From the NCBI GenBank assembly GCA_026075535.2, contig AP026542.1, positions 2,356,001-2,420,000 on the forward strand: a stretch of 64,000 bases of DNA. The letters are read 5' to 3'. Positions 32,776 to 42,974 of the stretch are shown here, piece by piece. Under the pieces are notes generated by a model. The model was not told where the DNA came from. It worked only from the letters and a program-made list of their open reading frames with translations, and did not search any database. Made by a program: the position numbers and the translations under genes. How positions within the stretch are numbered: position 1 is the first letter of the stretch; each line of letters starts with the position of its first letter. The stretch comes from Tricholoma matsutake. Its lineage: Eukaryota; Basidiomycota; Agaricomycetes; Agaricales; Tricholomataceae.

Positions 32776-33779
32776 TTATTTTATTACTTAGTAGTAGTAG
32801 TAAGGACTCCTGGTTCAATCCTACTGGATTCCTGGTGACTCCTGGTGACTCCTGGTGAGTCCTGGTGAGTCCTGGTGAGTCCTGGTTCAATCCTACTGGA
32901 TTCCTTGTGAGTCCTTGTGAGTCCTGATGAGTCCTACAGTGTCCTGGTTACTCTTATAGAGTCCTACAGGATTTCTGGTCAGTCCCCCCAGATTCCTGAG
33001 AGTCCAAGTCCTGGGGAATTCCTGGAATAGTACCAGGAAGAGCCTGATTTACCAGGAATATACCAGGACTGAACCAGGAATCCCACTGGAGGAAAAACAG
33101 CCAGGAATGCAACATTTGGTGAACAATGGCTGTGGCAGGGATAACCAGGAATATGTGGGGCAGTGTAAAGAGCTCTATCTGATGTACACTGGATAGCAAG
33201 CACCTGTTGTAACAAAGTGACTTGCCTAACTGGTCCTTCCTTCTGATGATGGTCACGCAGGGTCTCCCAGTTCATCTTCGGAGATTTCGAAGATTCTAAG
33301 AATGCATGTTTGGATGACGCCAATCCGGAGGCAATGAAAGTGTATGCAAGGCAGGAATTAGCCTTCCAATTAGATAGGGCACGAGGTTCAGCAGAAGTGG
33401 GCTCTGGTACGTCACCAGTGATGTATTCGAAAAGTCCGTTGAGAGATAGAGCAATGCCGATATCCTCACTCCATTCTTTGTAGTTGGACTTGAGCTTATC
33501 AAGCTTGTCCCCAGAGTATTGAGTGGAAAGCCATATAAGAGAAATAGATGGGGGATGAGGTTCCATAGGTGCAGTCATTTTGGCAGGTAAAAAAAAAAAT
33601 GAGAGGGTAGACAAGAGTGAGGTTTAATTCGAGGAGGACACAAAGAGATCTAACACGTGTGGTATGACACGTTCTGATAAGATAAGATATTGATTGGATA
33701 ATTTTGATCGAAGAAACACACGACAAGGCACAGGGTGGTCGAGTGGTTTTGGCAAGATATCTATCATCACTATGCATGA

Positions 33780-33797
33780 CAGAAGTGGCCCATAACC
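33780..33797 (-). other. Primer-binding site of the copia element
   Basis: Directly after the 5' LTR the minus strand reads GGTTATGGGCCACTTC. This resembles the complement of the anticodon stem-loop region of initiator methionine tRNA, the half-tRNA primer used by many copia elements. Confidence 0.6.
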
Positions 33798-34137
33798 TAT
33801 AGAGATCCAACCTAGATAATACACAAATAAACTCAGTCTGTGTATGATGGACTATATTTGGTTATCACTGTACCTAGATAATACACAAATAAACTATAAA
33901 TAGTACAGTAAGTAATCAAGTCAATGTAAGTGTTAGAGTGTCTGCTCACCTCAGTCTGTGTATGATGGACTGAGGTGTCTGTATCTATCTTGTAAGATAT
34001 ATATACGAGTATGACAATAGAAAAGGTGATAAAGGAACTGTAAGAAAGGAATATGGACAAGGGGAAATACGCATCACTTTGTGTGCTATAATTAGCATGC
34101 TGCATCAAAGGGCATATTCACGGTGTCGATCTCAACA
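33798..34137 (-). repeat. 5' LTR of the copia element (340 bp)
   Basis: Near-identical to 25858-26197. It is flanked on the outside by ATACT (34138-34142). Confidence 0.92.
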
Positions 34138-36300
34138 ATACTTGAGCACATCAGCTGAAAATAATTGTGCAGCAGCGTTGTCATCTTGTCAATCCAAATT
34201 TTTGACATCACAGTGATACAGTGGACTGCTGTCCTCCCATGCCATTTCAGCAATGTGACAATGCATGGCAGTATAGCTGCCCAGTGTCAGAAGTCGAGCT
34301 CCAGAGAAAAGATTGTTCTGAAATGTTTTAAGTGCGTGTTTGGAGTCTTGGATCATGCACATTGCCTGTCCATGATAAACTGCAATTGTAATGTTCACAG
34401 ATAGTTTCAGTGCTTTACATCCATATCCAAGGCTGTTCAAGTTCTCACCTAAAACTTTGCTCACTTCACATTGGAAAATGAACACTCAAAGAATGAAAGG
34501 CATGGGGACTGTGAATTTTGAGAACATGACACATCTCATCCCAAGCTGGAGCATAGTGGAAATTCTGGCTTCTGACACCACACTCATCGCAATCAAACTT
34601 GCTGACCATGGCTTCCATTAGACCATCAAATACTTTGTTGTTGTACTTTCCATTGAGAGCCCCTTGGGCATACTGAATACATGGTGTACTTTTAGCATCC
34701 TGTAAATGCCTCAACAATCTCTTTTAGTCCTGTGCTTTGCACATATATCTGCCATAACACTGGATCTTGGAATTGATGGTTCATGTAGATGAAATTCTTG
34801 TCCTCTGGGATAGGTTTTTGCAAGGCTGCCTTAAATCCCTTGCTTTGAAGCACAGTGTTGCAGGCTATACAAGGTAACAAGCGCTCAGGTGCTCGATTAG
34901 CCACAACTTGTTTACACTTGGTTGAAAAGACATGCATGTTTGCATGGTCGTTTCACCATTTACGTTCATGGGTCTGTGTATCAACAACCTCCTTCTTGGC
35001 CTCCCCCCCCAGTTTGCTGAACATCTTCCCAAATCGCTCAGGAGCAATGACAGTAATGGATCATGCCCCCCCACCCAATACCCCAGTTCTCTGCAGGTAC
35101 TTCAGGACATTCCTCTGTTATGCCAGGACAGGGTTGAGTTGTTACAGGTTGTTTTCGGCTGGTGGTCTTGTCAGTGTTTGATGATTTCTTGTCCCAGCAC
35201 ATCTTCACAAATGTTGCCATTCCAGCACTCATGTTCTTGTTTCTAAACTTCAGGTTTTTTTCACATTTCTTGACATGGGCTCTCCATCATGTAGTGTTGT
35301 AGTGGTCTTTCATGAGTACAATTCTGCCACATGCAGAATGGCGAGCTGCACAAAGGTTGGAATGATCAAACTCGGCATGAGGATCAGTCACGAGAACCTT
35401 TTCCTTCCATGTCTCATACTTTTCTTCATCACTTGGGGGTGAGGGCCAATTCTGGCAGGTACAAGTCCTTATATCTTGTGATCTATAATCAAATAATGCT
35501 AAATACCTGACAATATTTGGTAATAAAAAACCCAATAGTATGCAAAGAAATAAAAAATATTAAATCAGCTCAAGAAGCTGATCAGAATGATATATAAAAC
35601 ATAAAATACAGGATATAAACTTGATACTTAGCCCTAATAAATAATACCAAATAGTGGAAACCATTATGTTAATGATGCATCAATGATATTCTGTTCTATT
35701 ACAAGTTAAACATTAAGGAAGATATAGCTTATTTTCATTAATAACAAATCATAACATATATATAATAATATCTTTTGATTCTGTTTCAGCAATGTGGATT
35801 TTAGTTGGACTTCCAACCATTTTCCACCAAGGTCACCTAGTAATGATTGGCATAGCATTAGTATTTTAAATATAGTTTCCATTCCTACAATACCTCCACT
35901 ACTCTGTTCTCCACTGGTCTCTGACCTAACTCTGCTCTTGAGTATTTAACCTATTTACTTCTGTTTGTATTCTTCAGTTCATAAAGCAACCAAGTTTACC
36001 CATCTCAATCTCTAGTCTCCTCTCCTGTCTCGGACTTCCTCTCAAACTCTGATATTCTTACATTTACCTTTGTCTTGAAATTAGACACTGACAAGGTGAA
36101 GGGCACAATTTCTTATAAGTTGAAGCCAAGTCCTCTCTGATACACCATCCAATATGAGTCTGACAGATTTCCACCCTCAAGTTCAGCACTTAACAAGGAT
36201 GGTCTAATAGTATGCAACATTGTTTATATAAGAACTGACTGAAATAATAAATTGAAACCATACAAACAAAGCCAAATAATTCCAAATGAGATTTCAACAA

Positions 36301-37700
36301 TGGGCCAACAATATATCTTTTTATTTCAAGTTAAATAAAACAAATGGGACAAGAATTGAGTGAGATACAGCATTTTTGATGATTTAATAACAAATATAAA
36401 CAACCTTTGTTAGCACACCTAAATCAGATAATGTACAAACAGTATATATTTTCTTTTCAGGTTAAATCAGTTGGATTAAAGAAGAACTAACTGAGATACC
36501 ACAAACAATGCCAAACAATACCAAATATGATCTCAATGAATGGGCCAATAATGTATCTTCTTATTCCAAGTTAAATAAAACAAATTGGCCAAGAATTGAC
36601 CAAGATACAGCATTTTGATAATTTAACAAATAAAGATAAACAATTTTGTCAATATAAAATGCCCAAGCTACATACCCTTCTACAAAGTTAAACTCAATTG
36701 AATCAGAACTGGCTCTGATATAGTCTTTTTGATGTGCTTGATATATTAACAAATAATAGCAAATATCCTTTAAGGATAGACCAACAGTATCTTTTTGTTA
36801 AATCATCCAAAATGGATGAAAACTAAAAGAGATACCATATTTAGGCATGACAACAATGTCAAACAATACCAAATACCCTTCTGATGATTGGCCAATGATG
36901 GGCCAATGGTGTATCTTCTTATTCCAAGTTAAATAAAACAAATCAGCCAAGAAATGGGCAAGATACAGTATTTTGATGATTTAACAATTAAAGATAAACA
37001 ACCTTTGTCAGTGTAAAGTGCCCAAGCTACACCCTTCTACAAGTTAAATAAACTCAATTGAGTTAAAACCAGCTCTGACATCATCTTTTTGATTTTTTGA
37101 TATATGAACAAATAATGCCAAATATTTGTAAGTATCTTTTAATAATAGACCAACCATATACTTTTTATCTTGCAAGTTAAATCATCCAAAATGGATGAAA
37201 ACTGAAGGAGATACTATATTTAGCCATGACAACAATGCCAAACAATGCCAAATACCCTCCCAATGATTGGCCAATAATGTATCTTCTCATTCCAAATTAA
37301 ATAAAAGAAATCAGCCAAGAATTGAGCAAGATACAGTATTTTGATAATCTAACAAACAAATATAAACAACTTTTGTCAGCACAGGGTAAAGTGTCCAAGT
37401 TACATACCCTTCCACAAGTTAAATAAACTCAATTGAGTAAAAACTGGCTCTGATATAGTTATTTTGATCTATAAACAAACAATCCCAAATACCTGTAAAT
37501 ATTTCCCAATGATAGACCAACAGCATACTTTTCATTTGCAAGTTAAATCGTGCAAATTGGATGAAAACTGAAGGAGATACTATATTTAGCCATACCAAAC
37601 AATGCCAAGTACTCTCCCGATGACTGGCCAATGATGTACTTTCCCATCTGTAGTTAAATGAACCTAATCGGACAAGAAATGAGTGAGATACAAGACTTTC
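36301..37700. repeat. Degenerate tandem repeat, period about 360 bp
   Basis: The box GGCCAAT(A/G)ATGTATCTTCT, ATTCCAAGTTAAATAAA and AGATACAGnATTTTGAT recurs near 36541, 36901, 37267 and (diverged) 37625, with a shorter unit from 36301. Within each unit follow GTGCCCAAGCTACA, AAACTCAATTGAGT and CATCCAAAATGGATGAAAAC in the same order. Units are diverged by substitutions and small indels. Confidence 0.75.
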
Positions 37701-37726
37701 ATTGTAGATGTGCTAAAAAAAGCATA

Positions 37727-37801
37727 CCCTAAAGTGATCACGTGCGCCAAATATCGACATCGGAGAGAAGTCGATATTTGGCGCACGTGATAACTTTAGG
37801 G
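37727..37801. repeat. 75-bp hairpin with 32-bp arms, one mismatch
   Basis: The left arm (37727-37758) starts CCCTAAAGTGATCACGTGCG and the right arm (37770-37801) is its reverse complement except for one G/T position, around an 11-base loop ATCGGAGAGAA. It contains CACGTG and CGTGCGCC words unlike the AT-rich surroundings. It could be a tiny foldback element or two element ends brought together by deletion. Confidence 0.85.
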
Positions 37802-39999
37802 CCCCCGAAGTATCAAAATTTCAATACAAGTTTGTAACTGATCAATAATAGTTTGAAATAAAACTATCAATAATGGATTGTATTGAAGTCAATTACTGTA
37901 GGTTACTGGCAATTTAGATAGCCAGATGAAAAATTTCCTTTTATACTCAAAATCCACATCTCGGCTAATTTTTCAGTCCCACGGTTAGTAAAGTCAGTAA
38001 TTTTTGTAATGGTTGCACAGAACTTACTGACCATGGGGAAAAAGGAAATGTTTTTCTTATACCACTGAATTTTTCCTTGATTCCCGGTATGAAGAATGAG
38101 TCTTAACTTTGTTAAGGACTCGTAAACCTCCAGCTTGCCTCATCTCATCTTCTCCCTGTTTGCCAGTGATGCCTTCGCTGATCTACTTTTTCCTTCAGAT
38201 TTTTGCAACTTGCCAGCTCTCCTATGATAATTATCACTTTCTGAGTCACTTTTGTATGAATCGCTGGTTCTACAGCATTTCAGAGCAGTGATGGCATTCT
38301 TCTTTGGCTTGTCATTGCATGATTTGTTGGCACCTGGTTTATGCTGGAAAAATGACAACAATGTGGCTGACTTCTCCTTTTCTGGAATGCCCTCAGTACC
38401 TGCATTATCCATGTCCATCTGACCATCAGTAGGTGAGAACCACTCTGAACCTGGAGATCCATCTGATTGGGCATGGATTGGACCTCAGGTGACAACTGTG
38501 ATAGTGACACTTTTGAAGTTGCTGCTTGGACTGATTCGAATGCAGCAAGTGTATACTGCTTTAAGTCTGGGAAGTTGTGGTCTCCCATGGCAATTGATAT
38601 ACTCAGAGATGAGTTGGATTTGAGTAACGATTCAGATTCAGGTGTAATCCATGATTCATCTGTTTTCTGGTCATTATTTGTAAGTCTGTGAGGAGTCCTA
38701 GTCATGACTTGTCCATCTATGCTCACCTTGTCTTTCACTGGGTTTCCATGTCTTGTTCCACCTCAAACTAGCCGCACAAACCACTTCACCCTCTCCAGAA
38801 TGCTATGCTTTGGTTCCCACACCTTGGCACCTGTGGCTGCATAATCAACAGTATTTGTTGTGATCATACCACAGGAAAATGAATCACTTTGAACTCCATG
38901 CAGCATGCTGCATGCAGTCCCCTTTGTTGATGAAATCCTTCCCAAACTCACTGTGCAACCACTTTTGGAGCAAGCAGAGAAACTGTGTTGGTGGGGGAAA
39001 GTATTTTGCAAGCAAGTCACCTGAACATTGGCTCATCAATGTCTTGTACATCACAGAGCACTCTAATACTTACCATAACCAATAGTACCATCTTTAAAGT
39101 TGATGAAGGCTGCTATCCAATGATTGTCGTTTATGTGGACCAGAAAATACAACCACCCAAGGTCATTTCCTTTAACATGCTCAGTGTAGCAGCAGAGGAG
39201 TGGTGCATTTCATTTCGTGTATTTCTTCTTATAATTGGCTGATTTGATTGCACTTGAAAAGGCTAGGAGTGTGATGACACATTTTGCAGCCAACTTGGGA
39301 TCAGTGGCAATCTGTGTGGCCAGCTGCTCCATCATCATATCAATGTGATCATCTGTAAGCTACACAGTACTGAGGAGCGCAGATAAGGTCAAGGTTGTCA
39401 CTAGCCCACAACAGTATATCAGTGGTATGTTCCATCCCATCATGCTCAGCTCAGCCTGTGCCATGTGAATCTCTGTGTTTGTGAGTTCATCCTGAGTTGT
39501 CCTTGCCTCCATGTCCAACCATTTTATGCTTCTCCTCCAAACTGCCTGTTTGTCAGCAATGTCTGCAATCCTCTGCCAAAAGGTGATAACCCACAATGGA
39601 AAGTGTTCAGTACCACTGTTGAACCTCTGATCTACCACAGAGTTAGCTCCATCAAACAATGCTTGACCGAATGACTTCTCGAGAATGCTGAGGAACTGCT
39701 TCGATGGGATTGGCCAGCTCATGAGAGAAGCAATATCTGTTGTTGGGTTATCTGGGCTGAACTGTGCCTGAGCTTTTGTTGAAATTAACCCAGATGATTG
39801 CTGAGGGTACTGTAATGCCAGAAACTTTGTGATTGGAAGACTAGGTGCAGGGAGGAAGCTTTCAAACTCCTGAGGGATAGAAAGTTTGTCCAACCTTGCC
39901 CAGTGAACAGGCAGTGGGGGGTCCTTGGGGTATTGCTTGCCCACCTGGATCCATTCACTCTCAATAAATGGTTTGGTGCCATCATTGATGTCCTTCATG

Positions 40000-41278
40000 A
40001 TTTTAGAGAGTTTTGAGAGTCAAACAGAAGTTATGAAGGATCTTGACCAATATTGATTAGAAATTTTGTGCCTAGTACAATTTGAAATTGCTCTGGTAGA
40101 CAGAAATATAGGACAAAAACAATGAACCCCCCCCAGGAATTGAACCCACAACAACACTATGACTTATGGATGACCACACAATATACCATTACACCATCAC
40201 AGCACATGTCTGGACAGGGATACGGCCTCTCATCAAGTTGCTGTACCATGTCCAGACAATGCACCCAGCTGTTTCATCAAAACCCCCTGATCTTGTCCAG
40301 AACTGAGCTGGCCGTCAGGCCTCAAAACCCAAATTTTTGTCTGGAAAGGGATCAGGGGTCTACCAAGATAAGTCAGGGTCCTATGGTGAACTACTACCAA
40401 GTTGCATTTCAACAGTGGGCAGAATAACTCCAACCCTTCCCTGCTCTAAAGATAGGACACTCAATGGCACCAAGCGGTCACTAGGCCTCAGGTCTCAGGC
40501 ACAAAGTGCATCCACATCAAGAAGCTATCTACACTCTCCAATATGTTTCAGCATATAACATCAGCACACTCTTATTTTGTCATTGAAGGAGGAGCAGGAG
40601 GAGGTATTACCAGTGCAGGTCATCAGAGTGCTCCCCTGGTGAATCCACGCCCACTGAACAGGAGAATCAAAATCAAAAAAATGAAGACTGCCCCTTCCAT
40701 TTCTGCATGGCTTGGTTAAGCAGTTGCTTATGCTGATAGAATAGATCCCATGCATGCTCGGCACCGCTGTGTCTTGTGGAGTAAGGTGAAACCTAGATGT
40801 TATAGTCACAGCTATTTGTTACCTGCATATGCACAATAGTTTGTAATTCTCCAGTAAGCACATATCAATAAAATGATGGAAATGCACGGAGTACATAACA
40901 GGCATGGGACACACCTGAGTTGCCCATCAATGTGAAGAACATTGTGTGCAAAGAAAATTTTGCATCCTGGTAGTGAGGACAACAGGTTCAGAGTTCAGCT
41001 AAATTGACACAACGAAGCATATTTTATTTTTCTGAATTGTGATTCAGTACGTGTTCCTCAGATGAAAAGCGAAGCAATATGTGTTCCTCAGATGAAAGAT
41101 GTCACTCTCAAGAAAGTGGCATAGTTTCATATATTCTGCTTTACAGATAGGTAAGCTACAATGTACCAAATAATATGGTCTATCGAATGCATACAGTGTA
41201 TCAAATGATACGGGTTTGGTGGATGCCATCAAATGCTCTCATAGTATGTATAACATGCCCTAGTATCAAATGAATACA
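40000..41278. other. No gene; tRNA-derived segment at 40128-40205
   Basis: The minus strand at 40128-40205 has the A-box-like TGGTGTAATGG and the B box GGGTTCAATTCC at tRNA-like spacing, a fourth tRNA-derived segment. The rest has only short frames. Near 41145-41240 lies the block similar to 12.3-12.4 kb. Confidence 0.5.
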
Positions 41279-41359
41279 CTTTTACAATTCTTGCCTGTGA
41301 TACACCAATGCGATGCCGATGCCGATGCCGACTCCAGTCACAAAAATTTTGCCTCTCTG

Positions 41360-42935
41360 ATGGCCACCCCTGCACAATCATTTCTGGACACATATCATGA
41401 TCAAGTCACTGAACTGAAGCAAAACTTTATGAGTTATATCAAGGGTTTATGCCCATCACACCTGGCTTCAAGGTCAGCAATGCAACATAACACAACACTA
41501 ACCCGATTAACAATGACTAGCAATGGCTTCTCAATCCTTCCCACACCATGGAAAGGATCACAATTCAAAAAAAAAAGAGCTGGAAGAATGGTTTATGTTG
41601 TATGTTGGCCAGCATTACAGTATGTTGACTTCCTATTCCACAAACCATTACTTATCTCCTGCAGAACTACCAAACAATGGTCATAGTCACCATATCCCAT
41701 TCAAAGCAATTGCAGATCAGTCTGGAATATCTCCCACCTAGGTTCAAATTTAGAGACCCACAGAACATGCACAAGAGTGTCATAGAAGACTTCTTTGACC
41801 ATCTTTGACCATGTTCTGCAGCAACAAATAGTGCAGGGCCCTGAAAGAGCATTCCAGTTCAAAGCGATCAAAGCCAGGGACAGGTGTGGCTCCTGCACAC
41901 TATCTGAATGATTTGACTAACCCTTCACCTTCCCGACACATTTCCAAATGCAGCCGAAGAAATGACAATGCCAATCCTCATAGCGGCACCGAGCTGGGGG
42001 CTGTTGCTGATGCCGAACCGCCTTCTGCAAACTGCAGGGGCCAAAGAAATGACGATGCTGATGCTGATCCTCAACCCAGCACTGAACTGGAGGCCATTGC
42101 TGCTGCCGAACCACCTGCTGCATCAAGAGGCAGAAAAGTTGTCAAAGGCAAACCCAAGCACAAGGAAGCTTGCTGAATATCAACAGCAGGACAGACCCCA
42201 AATTCTGATACAACTGAGTTACAATATGTCCAAGTCGATCAAATGACAATGGACAGCCTCTGCATGGTTGGTGTCACTCAACCACAGCCAATTAATGGTC
42301 CTAGTGACAGTGAACCAGAATATCTTGTTCCTCGATACATTTACATGAGATACATCACACCTGGATCAGCCAGAAACACCATTGTAAATGATCCCCCATG
42401 CCCAATTGATCCATTTCTGTTGGATATACCTCAAGAGAGCTCACAACACCCTAAGCCTCAACCACTTTTATGGCAAAATCAGACAGAGCATCCTATTGCA
42501 AGGGCAAGGGCAAGGGCAAGGGCTTTAGCAGCATTAGTGGGATCAGGAACAGCAGCAGTGGGATCAGCAATGGCAACACCAATATCGACAATGGCACCAG
42601 TAGGATCAGCAATGGCAACACCAATATTGGCAATGGCAACACCAATATTGGCAATGGCACCAGTAGGATTGGCAACAGCAACACCAATATCAGCAATGGC
42701 AACAGTGGGATCGGCAATGGCAACACCAGGATCGGCAGCAGCTGGTGCCTACCATATCCCCCCTGCACTGGATGTATTTCAACAGATGACTCCACCATCA
42801 TCTCAAAATCCATTGGCCTCACCATGGGCATGACCTATCCAAAGGACAGCTGATGACCTTGCACAGCAGGAAGCCATTTCAACCCAGGCTGTTGGGAGGA
42901 GACAGAGAATTAAAAAAGTGAAATTTGCAGAGTAG
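41360..42935 (+). CDS. Unrecognised protein A with Met/Ala/Pro repeats
   Basis: I do not recognise a named domain. The start MATPAQSFLDTYHDQVTELK at 41360 is followed, in changing frames, by FKKKELEEWFMLYVGQHYS, IPFKAIADQSGISP, a low-complexity acidic/Ala segment with DADADPQPSTELEAIA, then YLVPRYIYMRYITPGSARNT (about 42330). A tandem region near 42520-42750 has repeated MATPI and MAPVGSA units, and the end is IKKVKFAE (stop 42933-42935). Several introns or frameshifts must separate the pieces, so exon borders are unsure and this may be a pseudogene. The basic tail suggests a nuclear or nucleic-acid-binding protein. It converges on gene B with only about 40 bp between them. Confidence 0.45.
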
Positions 42936-42974
42936 ATTTACAAATAAAACACAAAACAAAAAATAGTCCAACTT

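Larger units (their letters stand above)
30374..33165. mobile_element. Non-autonomous TA-flanked element inside copia gag (2.8 kb)
   Basis: The ends CACTGCCCCACATAGTCCTG (left) and the reverse complement of CAGGAATATGTGGGGCAGTG (right) are inverted with one mismatch and are flanked by TA (30372-30373 and 33166-33167). Inside each end are many TCCTGGTGAG/CTCACCAGGA repeats in opposite orientation, then a tRNA-like segment at each side pointing outward. The middle carries hairpins and dyads. No transposase frame is present. TA flanks suggest mobilisation by a Tc1/mariner-type enzyme, but this is inference. Confidence 0.75.
26205..33614 (-). pseudogene. Copia Gag-Pol polyprotein, interrupted
   Basis: Order on the minus strand: Gag (DKLDKLKSNYKEWSEDIGIA, 33540 down to 33168), a 2.8-kb insertion, Gag continued (WICMLIERAFTMGDITPDLL, near 30330), a CCHC-like knuckle (ICSNCKCPQHTTEYC), the protease region, the GAG-pre-integrase zinc domain (HHCLGHANYQALQDMAQKGT ... 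CESCILGKQ, 29043-29200), integrase core (28802-28500), copia-type reverse transcriptase (27863-26787, with AAVHVDDYLSIAS as active site) and RNase H (AYTDSDWASCLDTRRSVGGY, AEYIATFKTAKECIW, 26702-26205). Stops separate several blocks, for example near 28803 and 29043, and one frame change lies near 26790, so this copy is not autonomous. The RT active-site VDD is retained. Confidence 0.88.
25858..34137 (-). mobile_element. Ty1/copia retrotransposon with 5-bp duplication ATACT
   Basis: Two 340-bp LTRs (25858-26197 and 33798-34137) enclose gag and pol on the minus strand. The flanks are ATACT at 25853-25857 and 34138-34142. On the minus strand the LTR reads TGTTGAGATC ... GATCTCTATA, so it ends TG...TA rather than TG...CA. 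The purine tract GGTGAGGAGGAG precedes the 3' LTR. Within each LTR the block CCTAGATAATACACAAATAA occurs twice. The LTRs differ at few positions, so insertion was fairly recent. A 2.8-kb foreign element (30374-33165) sits inside gag. Confidence 0.92.
35462..38122. mobile_element. AT-rich TA-flanked element with satellite-like interior (2.66 kb)
   Basis: The left end CAAGTCCTTATATCTTG and right end (reverse complement CGAGTCCTTAACAAAG) share C(A/G)AGTCCTTA and are flanked by TA (35460-35461 and 38123-38124). The right end itself folds (GAGTCTTAAC...GTTAAGGACTC). Coding sequence of the Ulp1/transposase-like gene stops on both sides. The interior is AT-rich without a gene and holds degenerate tandem repeats and a 75-bp hairpin. 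Confidence 0.65.
25365..39998 (-). pseudogene. Large Ulp1-peptidase/transposase-like gene in pieces
   Basis: One minus-strand gene in the order known for a multicopy Agaricomycete family. First block (39998 to 38125): MKDINDGTKPFIESEWIQVG, a helical region, then a Ulp1/C48 peptidase whose catalytic motif is visible as QSDSFSCGMITTNTV near 38870, and a Ser/Lys-rich linker. Second block (35460 to 34143): a Cys/His patch (CTCQNWPSPP ... CAARHSACGR), CIACNTVLQSKGFKAAL, and GQAMCMIQDSKHALKTFQNN LFSGARLL-type text split here only by my spacing. Third block (25852 to 25365): HHPEYIGEIVYLFVFSELIN, IIIEGLIALVIIHRDHVTGW, LPWLHSSKACGHVFGEACQI. The C-terminal block looks like the last part of a P-element-type transposase; that is inference. 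It is broken by a TA element (35462-38122), a copia element (25858-34137), several frameshifts, and a TGA after DVKNLD near 34190. Confidence 0.65.
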
